Below, piece after piece: positions 17,074-30,136 of a DNA stretch of 64,000 nucleotides. A model generated the notes under the pieces. That model was not told the DNA's origin. It made no database searches and was given only the letters and a program-made list of their open reading frames with translations. The stretch is from contig JANLTP010000024.1 in assembly GCA_031363055.1 (NCBI GenBank), positions 1 through 64,000 on the forward strand, written 5' to 3'. This DNA comes from JANLTP01 sp031363055 (GTDB lineage: Bacteria; Pseudomonadota; Gammaproteobacteria; Burkholderiales; Burkholderiaceae_E). Position 1 is the stretch's first letter. The number at the start of each line of letters is the position of its first letter. A program made the translations under genes and the position numbers.

Positions 17074-17835
17074 CTATACCCTTGGCGAACGGCCAGCGGC
17101 TTTCATCAGATCATCAATTGCGGGAACGATTGCCAACGCAATCAGGACCAGTGCCAATGGCACCGTCGAGAGGAAGCCGAAGTGCTTGAATCCAAATGCG
17201 CCAACTACACCCCCTGCAAAAAAGCAGGCAACTATCGCGGATAGCGTGGCCAGACGCTTGCGGTCGGCAAGGACCGTCGGCCGAGTCGACGAGGCAATCC
17301 CGTTCCAGTAGACGAGCTTGCCAATCTCGATGCCAATGTCGGTTACGACACCGGTGATGTGCGTGGTCCTGATTTCGGCATCCGAGAGTTTCGTGATGAC
17401 CGCATTCTGCAGCCCCATGATAAAACTCAAAAGCAGAACCGTGGCCGGCACGATAATCCCGTCGATCCCGGACATCCAACCGCCCAGCAAGCCGAAACAT
17501 AGCAGCAGAAACGCCTCGACGAGCAGTGGCAAGGAGTACTCGCTGTGTAGTTGGTGACGCCGGGCGTAGTTGATCGGTACCGCCGAGCTGGCTGCGCCGA
17601 TCATGAACGAAACTAACACGCCCCCGCCAGCCAGCACCAAGGGGTAAGCGCCCAAAGCGACGTTATCGGCCATGGCCGACACAATGCCGGTCATGTGTGA
17701 CGTGTACTGTTGAACCGCGAGAAAACCGCCCGCATTGATGGCGCCTGCCACGGCTGTCAGTGCAAATCCAAGATGGCGGTTCGCCTTCGCAGTTCGCAGC
17801 CGAGTGGTCAGGCTGCGAGCATAGTTGATCGGCAA
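17074..17835 (-). CDS. DUF1275 (YoaK-type) membrane protein
   Basis: A 253-residue protein with about six membrane segments and the family features TAVAGAINAGGFLAV, TSHMTGIVS, MGLQNAVIT and RTTHITGVVTDIG. The function of DUF1275 proteins is not established. It lies upstream of the oxidase genes on the same strand but nearly 190 bases from the ccoN start, so co-transcription is uncertain. Confidence 0.88.
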   Translation of the reverse strand: MPINYARSLTTRLRTAKANRHLGFALTAVAGAINAGGFLAVQQYTSHMTGIVSAMADNVALGAYPLVLAGGGVLVSFMIGAASSAVPINYARRHQLHSEYSLPLLVEAFLLLCFGLLGGWMSGIDGIIVPATVLLLSFIMGLQNAVITKLSDAEIRTTHITGVVTDIGIEIGKLVYWNGIASSTRPTVLADRKRLATLSAIVACFFAGGVVGAFGFKHFGFLSTVPLALVLIALAIVPAIDDLMKAAGRSPRV

Positions 17836-17868
17836 AGCTAGCGCGCTTTTGTGTGCGGTGTTCGCAAC

Positions 17869-18846
17869 TCAGTACCCTACGACCCGATGCGGAACATAAG
17901 GCGCTTCAAGCGCGGTAATCTCCGCCGCCGTCAGCGTAATCGAACAGGCTGCCAATGCATCCGTCAGATGATGCCCCTTTGAGGCACCGACGATCGGCGA
18001 AGTCATGCCCTTCCTTTGCAGTACCCAAGCGAGCGCGATCTGTGCGCTCGGCACGCCGCGCTCGGTCGCCAAGGTTTGAACTGCTTCAACGACACGCCGG
18101 TCGGCATCCGGAAACTCGGTGTACAAGGTCTTGCCGAATTCGTCAGTTTCGGTGCGGGCGCTGCTCTCGTCCCAGGGCCGGGTCAAGCGACCTCGTGCCA
18201 GCGGACTCCAGGGCATGACGGCGATGTGCTGATCGATGCAGAGCGGCATCATCTCGCGCTCCTCTTCGCGGTTCAGCAGGTTGACATGATTCTGCATGCT
18301 GATGAACTCGGTCCAGCCATGGGCGCGCGACGTGTAAATGGCTTTCGAGAACTGCCAGGCATACATGCTCGAGGCACCGATATGTCTTGCCTTGCCAGCT
18401 TTGACGACATCGTGCAGGGCTTCCAGAGTCTCTTCGATCGGCGTGCTCGGATCCCAGCGATGGATCTGATACAGATCAACATAGTCGGTGCCGAGCCGCC
18501 GCAGGCTGTGATCGATCTCACTGAAAATATGCTTGCGCGAGAGTCCGGCGCCGTTCGGGCCTTTGCGCATCCGCCCGTTCACTTTGGTGGCCACCACAAT
18601 CTCGTCGCGTCGCGCGAATTCCTTCAACGCGCGCCCGACGATCTCCTCCGAGGTACCCGCCGAGTAAACGTTGGCAGTATCGAAAAAATTGATGCCCAGT
18701 TCAATCGCCTGTTTGATCAAGGGGCGGCTGGCCGCCTCATTGAGCGTCCATGCATGAGCGCCGCGATCCGGTTCGCCGTAAGTCATACAACCCAAACAAA
18801 TACGCGACACGTCGAGACCGGTCTTGCCGAATTTGACATATTTCAT
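17869..18846 (-). CDS. aldo/keto reductase
   Basis: A 325-residue TIM-barrel NADPH oxidoreductase. The catalytic Asp and Tyr lie in FFDTANVYSAG, the Lys in VVATKVNGRM and the conserved YQIHRWD follows. The 2'-phosphate region is near the C-terminus (SPIVGASK). The substrate is unknown. It is the last gene of a minus-strand run starting at 26422, 84 bases after the deaminase, and could be co-transcribed. Confidence 0.93.
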   Translation of the reverse strand: MKYVKFGKTGLDVSRICLGCMTYGEPDRGAHAWTLNEAASRPLIKQAIELGINFFDTANVYSAGTSEEIVGRALKEFARRDEIVVATKVNGRMRKGPNGAGLSRKHIFSEIDHSLRRLGTDYVDLYQIHRWDPSTPIEETLEALHDVVKAGKARHIGASSMYAWQFSKAIYTSRAHGWTEFISMQNHVNLLNREEEREMMPLCIDQHIAVMPWSPLARGRLTRPWDESSARTETDEFGKTLYTEFPDADRRVVEAVQTLATERGVPSAQIALAWVLQRKGMTSPIVGASKGHHLTDALAACSITLTAAEITALEAPYVPHRVVGY

Positions 18847-18930
18847 GCTGTGACTCCCATTGATCGTGTTGTTCGAATCCGTGAACCGCTAACTGCTAAC
18901 CACCAACTGCAAATCGTTCGCAGTTTCCAG

Positions 18931-19449
18931 CTACTTCCAGAAATTCTGATGCTGCGCCAATATTTCCGGCACCATCTCGTCGACCGGTCCGATCAGATCG
19001 ATGCGCTTTTGACCATGGTCGAACACGTAGCGCGAGGTGACACTCATGGTCGGGTTTTCGTCGTGGTTGCCGGTGTGGTCGAGCAACTGGGCCTCGGACA
19101 TTCCGAACACCACGCGACCAATATTGGCCCAGTAGACCGTACCGGAACACATGCAACAGGGCTCGACCGAGGTGTACAAGGTGCATTGCCACAGATACTC
19201 GGGCGGGAAGTTGCTGGCAGCGATTCGTGCGAGAGTCGACTCGGCATGATTCACCGTATCGATATTGCATTGTTCGAACAATATGGTTTCATGATCCGGT
19301 GCGACCAGAACCGCACCGAACGGATGTTTACCGAGGCTCTGCGCACGCTTGGCGACCTCGACGGTTCGTCGCAAGTGGCGAATCAGTTGTTGGCGGGTTG
19401 GCGCGCTCGATGGCGCGAGCTTGCCTGCTGTCTCCGGTGGCGTGTTCAA
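18931..19449 (-). CDS. CDA-fold nucleoside/base deaminase
   Basis: A 172-residue zinc deaminase. The catalytic HAE is in NTVNHAESTL-like context (DTVNHAE) and the second zinc motif in SVEPCCMCSG. GKHPFGAVLV is typical of TadA/guanine deaminase-type enzymes. It could deaminate guanine, cytosine or a modified base; tRNA adenosine is less likely because the C-terminus differs. Its start overlaps the stop of the transglutaminase gene by 4 bases, so the two are translationally coupled within the ATP-grasp/transglutaminase operon. Confidence 0.88.
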   Translation of the reverse strand: MNTPPETAGKLAPSSAPTRQQLIRHLRRTVEVAKRAQSLGKHPFGAVLVAPDHETILFEQCNIDTVNHAESTLARIAASNFPPEYLWQCTLYTSVEPCCMCSGTVYWANIGRVVFGMSEAQLLDHTGNHDENPTMSVTSRYVFDHGQKRIDLIGPVDEMVPEILAQHQNFWK

Positions 19450-20387
19450 CGGTTCTCGTAACTCACCAAGGCGGGTAAGAGGGTGACCGTCACGCTGACC
19501 TCGAGCTGCTGCGCACCACCACCGCCCAGCATGACGCCGCGCACGGGCGTGACGTCGCTGAAGTCGCGGCCCCAGCCGAGCGTCAGATGCTCCAGATTCA
19601 CCATGCAGGCATTGGTCGGATCGAAGTCAACCCAGCCAATGCTCGGGCAATAAACTGACACCCAGGCATGCGAGGCGTCGGCACCGATGAGCCGCTCTTT
19701 TCCGGGTGCGGGCACGGTCAAAATGTAGCCGCTGACGTATCTGCACGGAATGCCCAGACTGCGCAGGCAACCGATCATCAGATGAGCGAAATCCTGACAA
19801 ACCCCGCGCCGGATTTTCATGAGTTCGCTGAGCGGCGTTGATATTTCAGTCGCCTTCGGATCGAAGGTGAACTCACGATGAATTCGCTGCACCAGGTCCC
19901 AGGCGCCGGCCAACACCGTCTGACCCTCGCTGAAACTCGGATGGGCGTAGTCGATCAAATTTTTGCCGAGTGCCACATGCGGAGACTCATAAAGAAATTT
20001 GATCGGCTCCAGTCGGGTGGCATCGCCAATCCTGCGCAAGCCGTCGCGGACCCGTTCCCAACTGACGGAATCGGCGATCAATTCAAGACCGGGTCGCGCC
20101 TGCAAGGAGAGCTCGGACTCGGCACTGACCAGCAAACGATCATGCGGATCGGAGATCACCAGGTACTCGGTTCGATTACCAAAAAAATCGACGTTCTCAT
20201 GTCGTTCGGAGGTTTCCGGCTCAATCTCGAGACGGTGTGACAGGCATTGCTGGAATTGAAAGTTGCGCGGCGACAAATGCAGCAACTGTTGTGACAGTGC
20301 CACTGCCGACGCGTATTCGTAACGCGTTTCGTGCGTGACATGAAATCGGGCGGACGGCGGTCGATGGTTCATATTTGATTCGGTCAT
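19446..20387 (-). CDS. transglutaminase-like protease/transferase
   Basis: A 313-residue protein. The N-terminal bacterial transglutaminase-like domain begins HVTHETRYEYA and is followed by the catalytic core: Cys in RGVCQDFAH, His in ASHAWV and Asp in WVDFDPTN. The fold either forms or cleaves amide bonds. The start at 20387 is preferred to 20405 because it avoids overlap with the upstream gene. It sits between the ATP-grasp/alpha-E gene and the deaminase. Confidence 0.9.
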   Translation of the reverse strand: MTESNMNHRPPSARFHVTHETRYEYASAVALSQQLLHLSPRNFQFQQCLSHRLEIEPETSERHENVDFFGNRTEYLVISDPHDRLLVSAESELSLQARPGLELIADSVSWERVRDGLRRIGDATRLEPIKFLYESPHVALGKNLIDYAHPSFSEGQTVLAGAWDLVQRIHREFTFDPKATEISTPLSELMKIRRGVCQDFAHLMIGCLRSLGIPCRYVSGYILTVPAPGKERLIGADASHAWVSVYCPSIGWVDFDPTNACMVNLEHLTLGWGRDFSDVTPVRGVMLGGGGAQQLEVSVTVTLLPALVSYENR

Positions 20388-20404
20388 CTTTAGCTCGGGG
20401 ATCA

Positions 20405-23011
20405 CTAGCTCTTGAACACCCGTGCGTCGATTCGTCCGGCATAGCTGAAGAATCGCGACGCCAATTGCTCCGAGAGTCGATAACTGGCCGAATAAAGGTT
20501 GCGCATCAATGCCAGCAGGACTTCGCTGCCGGGCCGCAGATCACGCGCCGGATTCAGGGCTCGCAACTGCGCCAGCAGAGGTTCAAGCAAATCTTGACCG
20601 CAGGGGCCATGCAGCTTCGATACCCGGTTCAAATAACCGATCAAGCCTTCGAGCTGAAATACCACGGCGCGCGGGTTGCTTTCGTCGAGCAACAACAGAT
20701 CAAGTGCCGCCAGCCATTCCGGCCGCGCGACGTAACGCGCCCGGTAAGTGACGATGCTGTCGCCGAGTTCCAGCAACCACTCGAGCCCGCTGTTCGACGG
20801 CATCGCCAGCGCATGTTGAATGACCGAACACATGAACTGCAAGCGTTCGATGCGTCGACCCATCGATAAAAAGCGCCAGCCCATATCGCGCGTCATGCCG
20901 TCGAGCGTGAAGCCAGACAGGGTCATGAATGAGACGGCCGCTTCATCGAGCAGGGCCAGTGCATCGCTGATCGTCACCGAAGCATTGGATTCGGCCAGAT
21001 TTTGCAGCATCTGATTCAGCGATCGCCAGTTATCCTCCGACAGTCGTTCGCGAACATTGAAGCCGACTCGAAATAGCTGCCGAACCTGATACGATAGTCC
21101 GGGCAGGTCGGGGTCGTGCATGGCTTGCAAGAGCCGCCGCTCGATGGCCTCGTCGTCGGGTGTGGTCAGCCGCGCCTCGCCAGGCTCGGTATCGGGGTGG
21201 CCATTGGATTGGGTCTGGGAAATTGTCGCCGAATTCGCCGAGGATTGTGTCGCGGACTTCGGATCTGGTTCGAACTCGATCAGGCCTTGCCACTGGCACA
21301 GCGCAATCAGGGTTGGCCATTCGCCGCCACGGTATTCGGGTGACGTCTCGATCAGGCTTTCGAAGCAGCGACGCATCAATCGCGCGGTGTTATCGCTGCG
21401 CTCACTGTATCGGCCGAACCAGAACAGATTTTCGACCGTGCGGCTGGCCAGATGCGTTTCACCGCGCAACAGATCCTGATTGTCGGTGGCTGGCTGTAAC
21501 AAGGTTATCTGGCTGACCCGCTCTTCAGTCATGACCCAGGTATCCTTGCTGCCGCCGCCGCGTTGCATGGAAAATATGCGCGCATCCGGGCCGCTCGCGA
21601 CGCGCGTCAAGCCACCGGGCATGACCACGTAGCCGTTCGGCGATGCGCAGGCAAACACGCGCAGGCCAACGGCGCTGGCGCCAAGTTTGCTGATGGAATG
21701 CTGGCCTTCCCAGATCGGTGCCTGCGAAATGTTGACCGATTCCTGCGCGACAAAATTTTGTGGATCGGCTCGCAGCCGATCGATGAATTGTTGGCGCTCC
21801 TGACCGGTGAGGTCTGCACCGAACACGGCCGGCTGGCGAAGCTGCGGAAAACTCGGCTTGAAGACCAGCTTGTCGAAACGCATGATGGCGGCGTCCAATG
21901 CCGCCGGCTCGCCACACCACCAGGTAGCGACCGAGGGCATTTTCAATTTCTCGCCCAGGATCAGTTCGCAAAGTTTGGGCAGAAACCCGAGCAGCGCACC
22001 GGACTCGAGCAGATTCGAGCCGAGGCTGTTGGCAATCACCACCGTACCGCGCCGCGCCGCCTCGGTCAATCCGGCGACGCCGAGCCGCGAGTCACCGCGC
22101 AATTCGAGCGGGTCGCAGAAATCGTCGTCGAGCCGACGCACAATGACATGCACGCGTTGCAAGCCGTTGAGTGACTTTAACCACACAAAGCCGTCACGAA
22201 CCGTCAGGTCGGTACCCTGGACCAGCGGGAAGCCCAGATAACGGGCCTGATAAGCGTGTTCGTAATAGGTCTCGTTGTACGGCCCCGGCGTCAGCAGAAC
22301 AATCAACGGTCGTTCATGTTCACTCAGGTGCCGACCTTGATAGGGCACGCAGGATCGGCCCCAGTGAGCGAGGCTGTCGCGCAGGGCGGCGAAGAATCCG
22401 GCCAGTCGCTGAACGTTCAGATCGCGAAACAAGTCCGGAAACGCCCGCGAGATGACCATGCGATTCTCAAGCGCATAGCCAGCGCCTGAGGGGGCTTGCG
22501 TGCGATCATGCAACGCCCACCAGCGGCCGTCGGGCGAACGTGCCAGATCGACCGCGTACAAGTTCAGCGCAACGCCGGTCAGATGCGCGATGCCGTGGCA
22601 GGGCCGCAAAAATCCGGCATGGCCATGCACCAGGGAGGCCGGCAAATCGCCGTCGGCCAGCAGCTTCTGATCACCGTAGACATCGAGCAGAATGCGGTTC
22701 ATCAAGTTCGCCCGCTGGATGACGGCGGCTTCGATCTGCGCCCATTCGTTGGCCGGCAGGATCATCGGCAGCAAATCCAGTTCCCACGGCCGATCACTGC
22801 CGCGCGGGTCTCCATAGACGTTGTAGGTCACGCCGTTTTCACGAACCTGTTTTCGCAAGGTATTGAGGCGGTGCTGCATCTGCGCCGAAGACGAAGCACC
22901 CAGATAGGCGAGCATGCTCTGCCAATGCGCGCGAACCTTCCCCGGGTCCGAGAACATCTCGTCATAGCGCAAATGCGCGCTGGGATAGTCGGCGATGATG
23001 GCTTCGGTCAT
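20405..23011 (-). CDS. circularly permuted ATP-grasp fused to alpha-E domain
   Basis: An 868-residue fusion. Roughly residues 1-500 are the circularly permuted ATP-grasp (DUF404/DUF407), with NGVTYNVYGDP, ELDLLPMILP and HGHAGFLRPCHG. Residues from about 515 are the alpha-E helical domain (DUF403), starting ASRTVENLFWFGRYSERSDN. In many genomes these are separate adjacent genes. The family is predicted to be a peptide or amide ligase that works with transglutaminases. A Ser/Thr/Gln-rich linker follows the first helices of alpha-E. The gene lies 69 bases after the DUF2126 gene. Confidence 0.92.
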   Translation of the reverse strand: MTEAIIADYPSAHLRYDEMFSDPGKVRAHWQSMLAYLGASSSAQMQHRLNTLRKQVRENGVTYNVYGDPRGSDRPWELDLLPMILPANEWAQIEAAVIQRANLMNRILLDVYGDQKLLADGDLPASLVHGHAGFLRPCHGIAHLTGVALNLYAVDLARSPDGRWWALHDRTQAPSGAGYALENRMVISRAFPDLFRDLNVQRLAGFFAALRDSLAHWGRSCVPYQGRHLSEHERPLIVLLTPGPYNETYYEHAYQARYLGFPLVQGTDLTVRDGFVWLKSLNGLQRVHVIVRRLDDDFCDPLELRGDSRLGVAGLTEAARRGTVVIANSLGSNLLESGALLGFLPKLCELILGEKLKMPSVATWWCGEPAALDAAIMRFDKLVFKPSFPQLRQPAVFGADLTGQERQQFIDRLRADPQNFVAQESVNISQAPIWEGQHSISKLGASAVGLRVFACASPNGYVVMPGGLTRVASGPDARIFSMQRGGGSKDTWVMTEERVSQITLLQPATDNQDLLRGETHLASRTVENLFWFGRYSERSDNTARLMRRCFESLIETSPEYRGGEWPTLIALCQWQGLIEFEPDPKSATQSSANSATISQTQSNGHPDTEPGEARLTTPDDEAIERRLLQAMHDPDLPGLSYQVRQLFRVGFNVRERLSEDNWRSLNQMLQNLAESNASVTISDALALLDEAAVSFMTLSGFTLDGMTRDMGWRFLSMGRRIERLQFMCSVIQHALAMPSNSGLEWLLELGDSIVTYRARYVARPEWLAALDLLLLDESNPRAVVFQLEGLIGYLNRVSKLHGPCGQDLLEPLLAQLRALNPARDLRPGSEVLLALMRNLYSASYRLSEQLASRFFSYAGRIDARVFKS

Positions 23012-23080
23012 AACTCAGGTTGCTTCGGTCATCACATAGGTCAGCGGGGATGGTCAGTGGGGATGGTTAGCCGGGGATCG

Positions 23081-26422
<3,342 letters not shown>

Positions 26423-26514
26423 AGCAAATACTTTCGGGAATCGAGCCTTACTTTAACTCATTGGGCGTCAACTGCTTCGACGCCCCGGAATTTGCATTTA
26501 GGTAGGATGCGGGC

Positions 26515-27822
26515 ATGACTGAATCGAATCTTCTGAACCAGCCGGCGCCTCATCGCGATCTATGTACCGATTGTGGTGTGTCGCGTTCGAGCAATCCGAA
26601 ACGCTGTGGCGGCGCTTGTCAATTCATCAGTCCCGACTATCCGCGACTGGAGACGGCGGTTCACGGTCGGGCTCGTGACCAGCAGCGGCCTGACGAATTG
26701 CACTTCGGCCCTTTTAATCGCATGTTGCGTGCCAGCCTTGAGCCGGCGGCCAGCGGTGCGCAGTGGACCGGCATTACCACCCGCATCGCCGAGCGCCTGC
26801 TCGAGACCGGCGCGGTCGATGCGGTACTGGCGATGGCACCGGATCCGAACGATCGCTGGCGGCCGGTGCCGGTGCTGGTCACCGACGCTCGCGACATGGC
26901 GCAGTGCCGAGGCATGCGTATGGGCTACGCACCCCTGCTGGCGCTTCTGGAACCGGCGCTGGCACGCGGCTTCAAGCGGCTCGCCGTGATTGCCATACCT
27001 TGCCAGGTTTACGCCCTGCGAGCGCTTGAGCGGGAACTGGGCTTCGAGCAGTTGTACGTCATTGGCACGCCGTGCTCGGATAACACCACCACCGCGCGCT
27101 TTCATGAATTTCTGGAACTGATAGCGACCGAAACCGGTGATCGGCCGGCTGACATCACGTATCTGGAATTTCGGGCTGAGTACCACGTCGAGTTGCGTTT
27201 TGCCGACGGTCGTCAGCGCGCGATTCCATTTTTGATGTTGCCCTTGTCAAAACTGCCGCCGGACTTTTTTCCGATGACCTGTCGCACCTGCGTGGATTAC
27301 ACCAACGTGTTATTGGACGTCACCGTCGGCTACATGGGTGGCGAAGGCCAGCAGTGGTTGCTGGTGCGCAATCAACGCGGTGAAGAGCTTTTGAAGCTGC
27401 TGGGTACTGAGCTTCGCACCAGTCAACCCGGCAGTGCCGGCAAACGGGCCGGACCGGTCAAGGGCTTCATCGGCAATGTTGAACGCGCTGCCGGCGGTTT
27501 GCCCTTGCGGCGAATGCCCAATTGGTTGCGCCCGATCGTCGGCTGGTTGATGCCGAAAGTGGGCCCGCGCGGACTCGAATTCGCGCGTGCGCGGGTTGAA
27601 ATGAAGGCCGCCGAAACGGTCATCCATCTGCGCCGTGAGCAGCCCCGGCGGATGAAGACGATGATTCCGATTCATGTCTGGAAACTCGTGGAGCCGTACG
27701 GGATGACGCCGCAGGTCGACGAGTTGCCGAAGGTGGAACTGCCCAAGGCGGATTCTCCCAAGGTGCAGACGTCTGCAGCGCTCATGCCGGCCTCTTCGGC
27801 CCTGATCACCCCGCGCACGTGA
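26515..27822 (+). CDS. FrhB/BciB-type iron-sulfur flavoprotein reductase
   Basis: A 435-residue member of the coenzyme F420 hydrogenase beta-subunit family. The N-terminal Cys cluster is LCTDCG...RCGGAC, a further Cys pair lies in MTCRTCVDY, and it has MGGEGQQWLLVRNQ. This layout is closest to the ferredoxin-dependent chlorophyll-type reductases BciB/HCAR, but no chlorophyll genes are present in the window, so the substrate is unknown. The C-terminal tail is a low-complexity LPK(V/A) repeat. Its stop overlaps or abuts the next hydrolase gene, implying coupling. Confidence 0.85.
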   Translation: MTESNLLNQPAPHRDLCTDCGVSRSSNPKRCGGACQFISPDYPRLETAVHGRARDQQRPDELHFGPFNRMLRASLEPAASGAQWTGITTRIAERLLETGAVDAVLAMAPDPNDRWRPVPVLVTDARDMAQCRGMRMGYAPLLALLEPALARGFKRLAVIAIPCQVYALRALERELGFEQLYVIGTPCSDNTTTARFHEFLELIATETGDRPADITYLEFRAEYHVELRFADGRQRAIPFLMLPLSKLPPDFFPMTCRTCVDYTNVLLDVTVGYMGGEGQQWLLVRNQRGEELLKLLGTELRTSQPGSAGKRAGPVKGFIGNVERAAGGLPLRRMPNWLRPIVGWLMPKVGPRGLEFARARVEMKAAETVIHLRREQPRRMKTMIPIHVWKLVEPYGMTPQVDELPKVELPKADSPKVQTSAALMPASSALITPRT

Positions 27823-27827
27823 GGACA

Positions 27828-28742
27828 ATGACTGTGGTCATGGTGCTTCTGTTGTTGGCAACCTGGGCGCTATGGACACCCGATATCGATCGCACCGTCC
27901 TGGAGCGCAAGTATCTGGCCGCGCCCACCGACAAGATTGATGTGCTCGGCGTGAATCTGCATCTGCGCGATAGCGGGCCCAAAGATGCGCCCTCGGTGTT
28001 GATGCTGCATGGCTTTGGCGCCAGTTTGCACACTTGGGAGCCGTGGGCGCAAGTGTTAGCTAACGACTTTCGGGTGCTTCGAATTGACCTGCCGGGCAGC
28101 GGCCTTAGTAGTCCGGATCCGACTGACAATTACTCGGACAGTCGCGCGCTCGAGTTGCTGGTCGCCTTGCTCGATCAATTGAAGATCGAGCGCGCCAGTG
28201 TGATCGGCAATTCGATCGGCGGGCGGATCGCGTGGACCTTTGCTGCGCTCCATCCGCAGCGCATCAACAAGCTGGTGTTGGTGGCGCCCGATGGTTTTGC
28301 CAGCCCGGGGTTTGAGTATGGCACGCCACCCAAGGTACCGTTTTCGGTTGTTCTGATGCGGTTCACCTTGCCGAAAGCCTTGCTGCCCATGAGTCTGGCA
28401 CCTGCCTACGTCGATACGGCGGTGATGAACGCCGATCTCGTCACGCGTTACCACGAACTGATGTTGGCGCCCGGTTCGCGAAGTGCGCTGATTGCGCGCA
28501 TGCAACAGACCGTTCTGCAAGACCCGGTGCCCTTGCTCAAACGGATTACCGCGCCGACCTTGCTACTCTGGGGACGTCAGGACGGGATGATCCCGGTCGC
28601 GAATTCCGCTGATTATGCGGCGGCCCTACCGAAGCATCAGTTGGTGGTGCTCGACGACCTTGGTCATCTGCCGCACGAAGAGGCGCCGGCGCGTTTCTTG
28701 ATTCCAGTTCGCAGTTTTTTGCTAAACGGTATCCCACGGTAG
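27828..28742 (+). CDS. membrane-anchored alpha/beta hydrolase
   Basis: A 304-residue hydrolase with an N-terminal hydrophobic anchor or signal (VVMVLLLLATWAL). The oxyanion region is LHGFGASLHTWEPW, the nucleophile elbow GNSIGG, the acid is in LLWGRQDGMIP and the His in DDLGHLPHEEAP. ATG at 27828 follows a GAGG; a GTG at 27819 overlapping the previous stop (GTGA) is an alternative. It is translationally linked to the FrhB-like reductase. Its 3' end overlaps the convergent ATPase gene by about 20 bases. Confidence 0.9.
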   Translation: MTVVMVLLLLATWALWTPDIDRTVLERKYLAAPTDKIDVLGVNLHLRDSGPKDAPSVLMLHGFGASLHTWEPWAQVLANDFRVLRIDLPGSGLSSPDPTDNYSDSRALELLVALLDQLKIERASVIGNSIGGRIAWTFAALHPQRINKLVLVAPDGFASPGFEYGTPPKVPFSVVLMRFTLPKALLPMSLAPAYVDTAVMNADLVTRYHELMLAPGSRSALIARMQQTVLQDPVPLLKRITAPTLLLWGRQDGMIPVANSADYAAALPKHQLVVLDDLGHLPHEEAPARFLIPVRSFLLNGIPR

Positions 28743-29954
28743 CACCCACTCAGTATCGCTGACCTGAATCTTCTCCTCGGCCGGCGCAATGATCAGGCCT
28801 TGCGCGATTCGAAGGTGCGAATGCGATTCTCGAAACGCTCGGATACCGCGAGTATCACCTCGGTTAGGCCGTGAAGCGAGCCTGATTTCAATCGGGAAAA
28901 AGACGCCATCTCGCTCCAGCAGCAAATCGACTTCAGCGCCCGCGAAGGTGCGCCAGTGATGCGTTCGTGCGGGCGCTGTCAAAGAGGCCATCTGTTTGCG
29001 AATCTCGGCGCCAACGGCCGATTCAAACAAGGCACCCGTTAACGGGTGACCGGCTAACGCCGCTGGACTTGAAATGCGCTGTAATGCGCAGGCGAGTCCT
29101 GTATCTGCGATGTATCCTTTGGATTTACCGCTGGCACGCTTGAGGGGATTGTTGTGATAGGCAGGAATCTCGATCCACTGAAACGTGTCGCGCAAAATGC
29201 GCAGCCAACGCTGGGCGGTTTTGTACGAAATGCCGAGTTCGCGGCCGAGTTGTGAATGATTGATTTCTTGCGATGTCAGCGCCGCGATCAACTGGGTAAA
29301 GCGACCAAACAGTTGCCGGTCTTCGATCTCGGCCAACAGGCGCACGTCGCGTTCGATGTAGGTGGTCAAATAGGAGTCGTGAAACCGGCGCAAAAATTTG
29401 AGCGGCATCGAGGTGGCTTCGGGTAATGATCCTCGATACAAAAACTCGTACACGCTCGGGATTGAAGGAAAGCGAGCGCACGCGCCCTGAACGAACTGTG
29501 TTGGGTCGCTCAGATATCGGTCGATCCAATTGGTCGGGACTTGAGCAATTTCGGCGAGCGAAAACCCTTCAAGCTCCAGGAATACTGCGCGGCCGGCCAG
29601 TGACTCGTTGGCCGTTTTGAGAACAGCCCATTGCTGAGATCCGGTCAGAATGTATTGCCCCGGTGCGCGGTTTTGATCAACGCGTCGTTTTATGACCGCG
29701 ACCAGTTCGGGTGCGTATTGAATTTCATCGAGAATCAGCGGCGCCGGGTTCGAATTCAAAAAGAGTTCCGGGTCACTGCGCGCGTTGCCAATATCCTGAG
29801 CGGGATCGAAAGTAACCTGCTTATACGCGGGGAATGCATGCGTCAGGAGCGTACTTTTGCCAACCTGCCGCGCACCCGAAAGAACAACGACCGGGAATTG
29901 CGTCACTAGATCCTGCAGAGTTCGGGTAATTTGACGAATTCGATAGATCATCAT
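28722..29954 (-). CDS. AAA+ ATPase with C-terminal DUF4143 (second copy)
   Basis: A 410-residue relative of the ATPase at 4259, with Walker A GARQVGKST, Walker B LILDEIQYAP, YILTGSQQW, TTYIERDVRLLAEI and a DUF4143 C-terminus. The nuclease-like motif reads EVDLL...FPIEIR, so the usual Lys is Arg here. The two copies are clearly divergent paralogues rather than a recent duplication. A perfect 12-base inverted repeat abuts the ATG. The surrounding sequence is AT-richer than neighbouring genes, in line with acquisition. Confidence 0.9.
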   Translation of the reverse strand: MMIYRIRQITRTLQDLVTQFPVVVLSGARQVGKSTLLTHAFPAYKQVTFDPAQDIGNARSDPELFLNSNPAPLILDEIQYAPELVAVIKRRVDQNRAPGQYILTGSQQWAVLKTANESLAGRAVFLELEGFSLAEIAQVPTNWIDRYLSDPTQFVQGACARFPSIPSVYEFLYRGSLPEATSMPLKFLRRFHDSYLTTYIERDVRLLAEIEDRQLFGRFTQLIAALTSQEINHSQLGRELGISYKTAQRWLRILRDTFQWIEIPAYHNNPLKRASGKSKGYIADTGLACALQRISSPAALAGHPLTGALFESAVGAEIRKQMASLTAPARTHHWRTFAGAEVDLLLERDGVFFPIEIRLASRPNRGDTRGIRAFRESHSHLRIAQGLIIAPAEEKIQVSDTEWVLPWDTV

Positions 29955-29986
29955 TGAATTATAGATATTGGATGTCTATAATTCAA
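29954..29986 (-). promoter_or_regulatory. perfect 12-bp inverted repeat at the ATPase start codon
   Basis: Arms 29954-29965 and 29975-29986 are exact reverse complements with a 9-base spacer. On the coding strand the downstream arm touches the ATG, leaving no room for a standard ribosome-binding site. An operator or leaderless start is the simplest reading. It parallels the repeat before the ATPase at 4259, though the sequences differ. Confidence 0.7.
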
Positions 29987-30136
29987 GTAAAATTACGGTT
30001 GGGTTCTCAAGCAAACTGACTTCGGTATTTCGGCAGCCGGCGTCGTACCTTTTGGTCTTGCCGTGAGTGGAATACACTTTTGATGCGGCAGTTGGATGCT
30101 TGAAAAAAACTTCGCAAAACTATTTCAGGAGACAAA

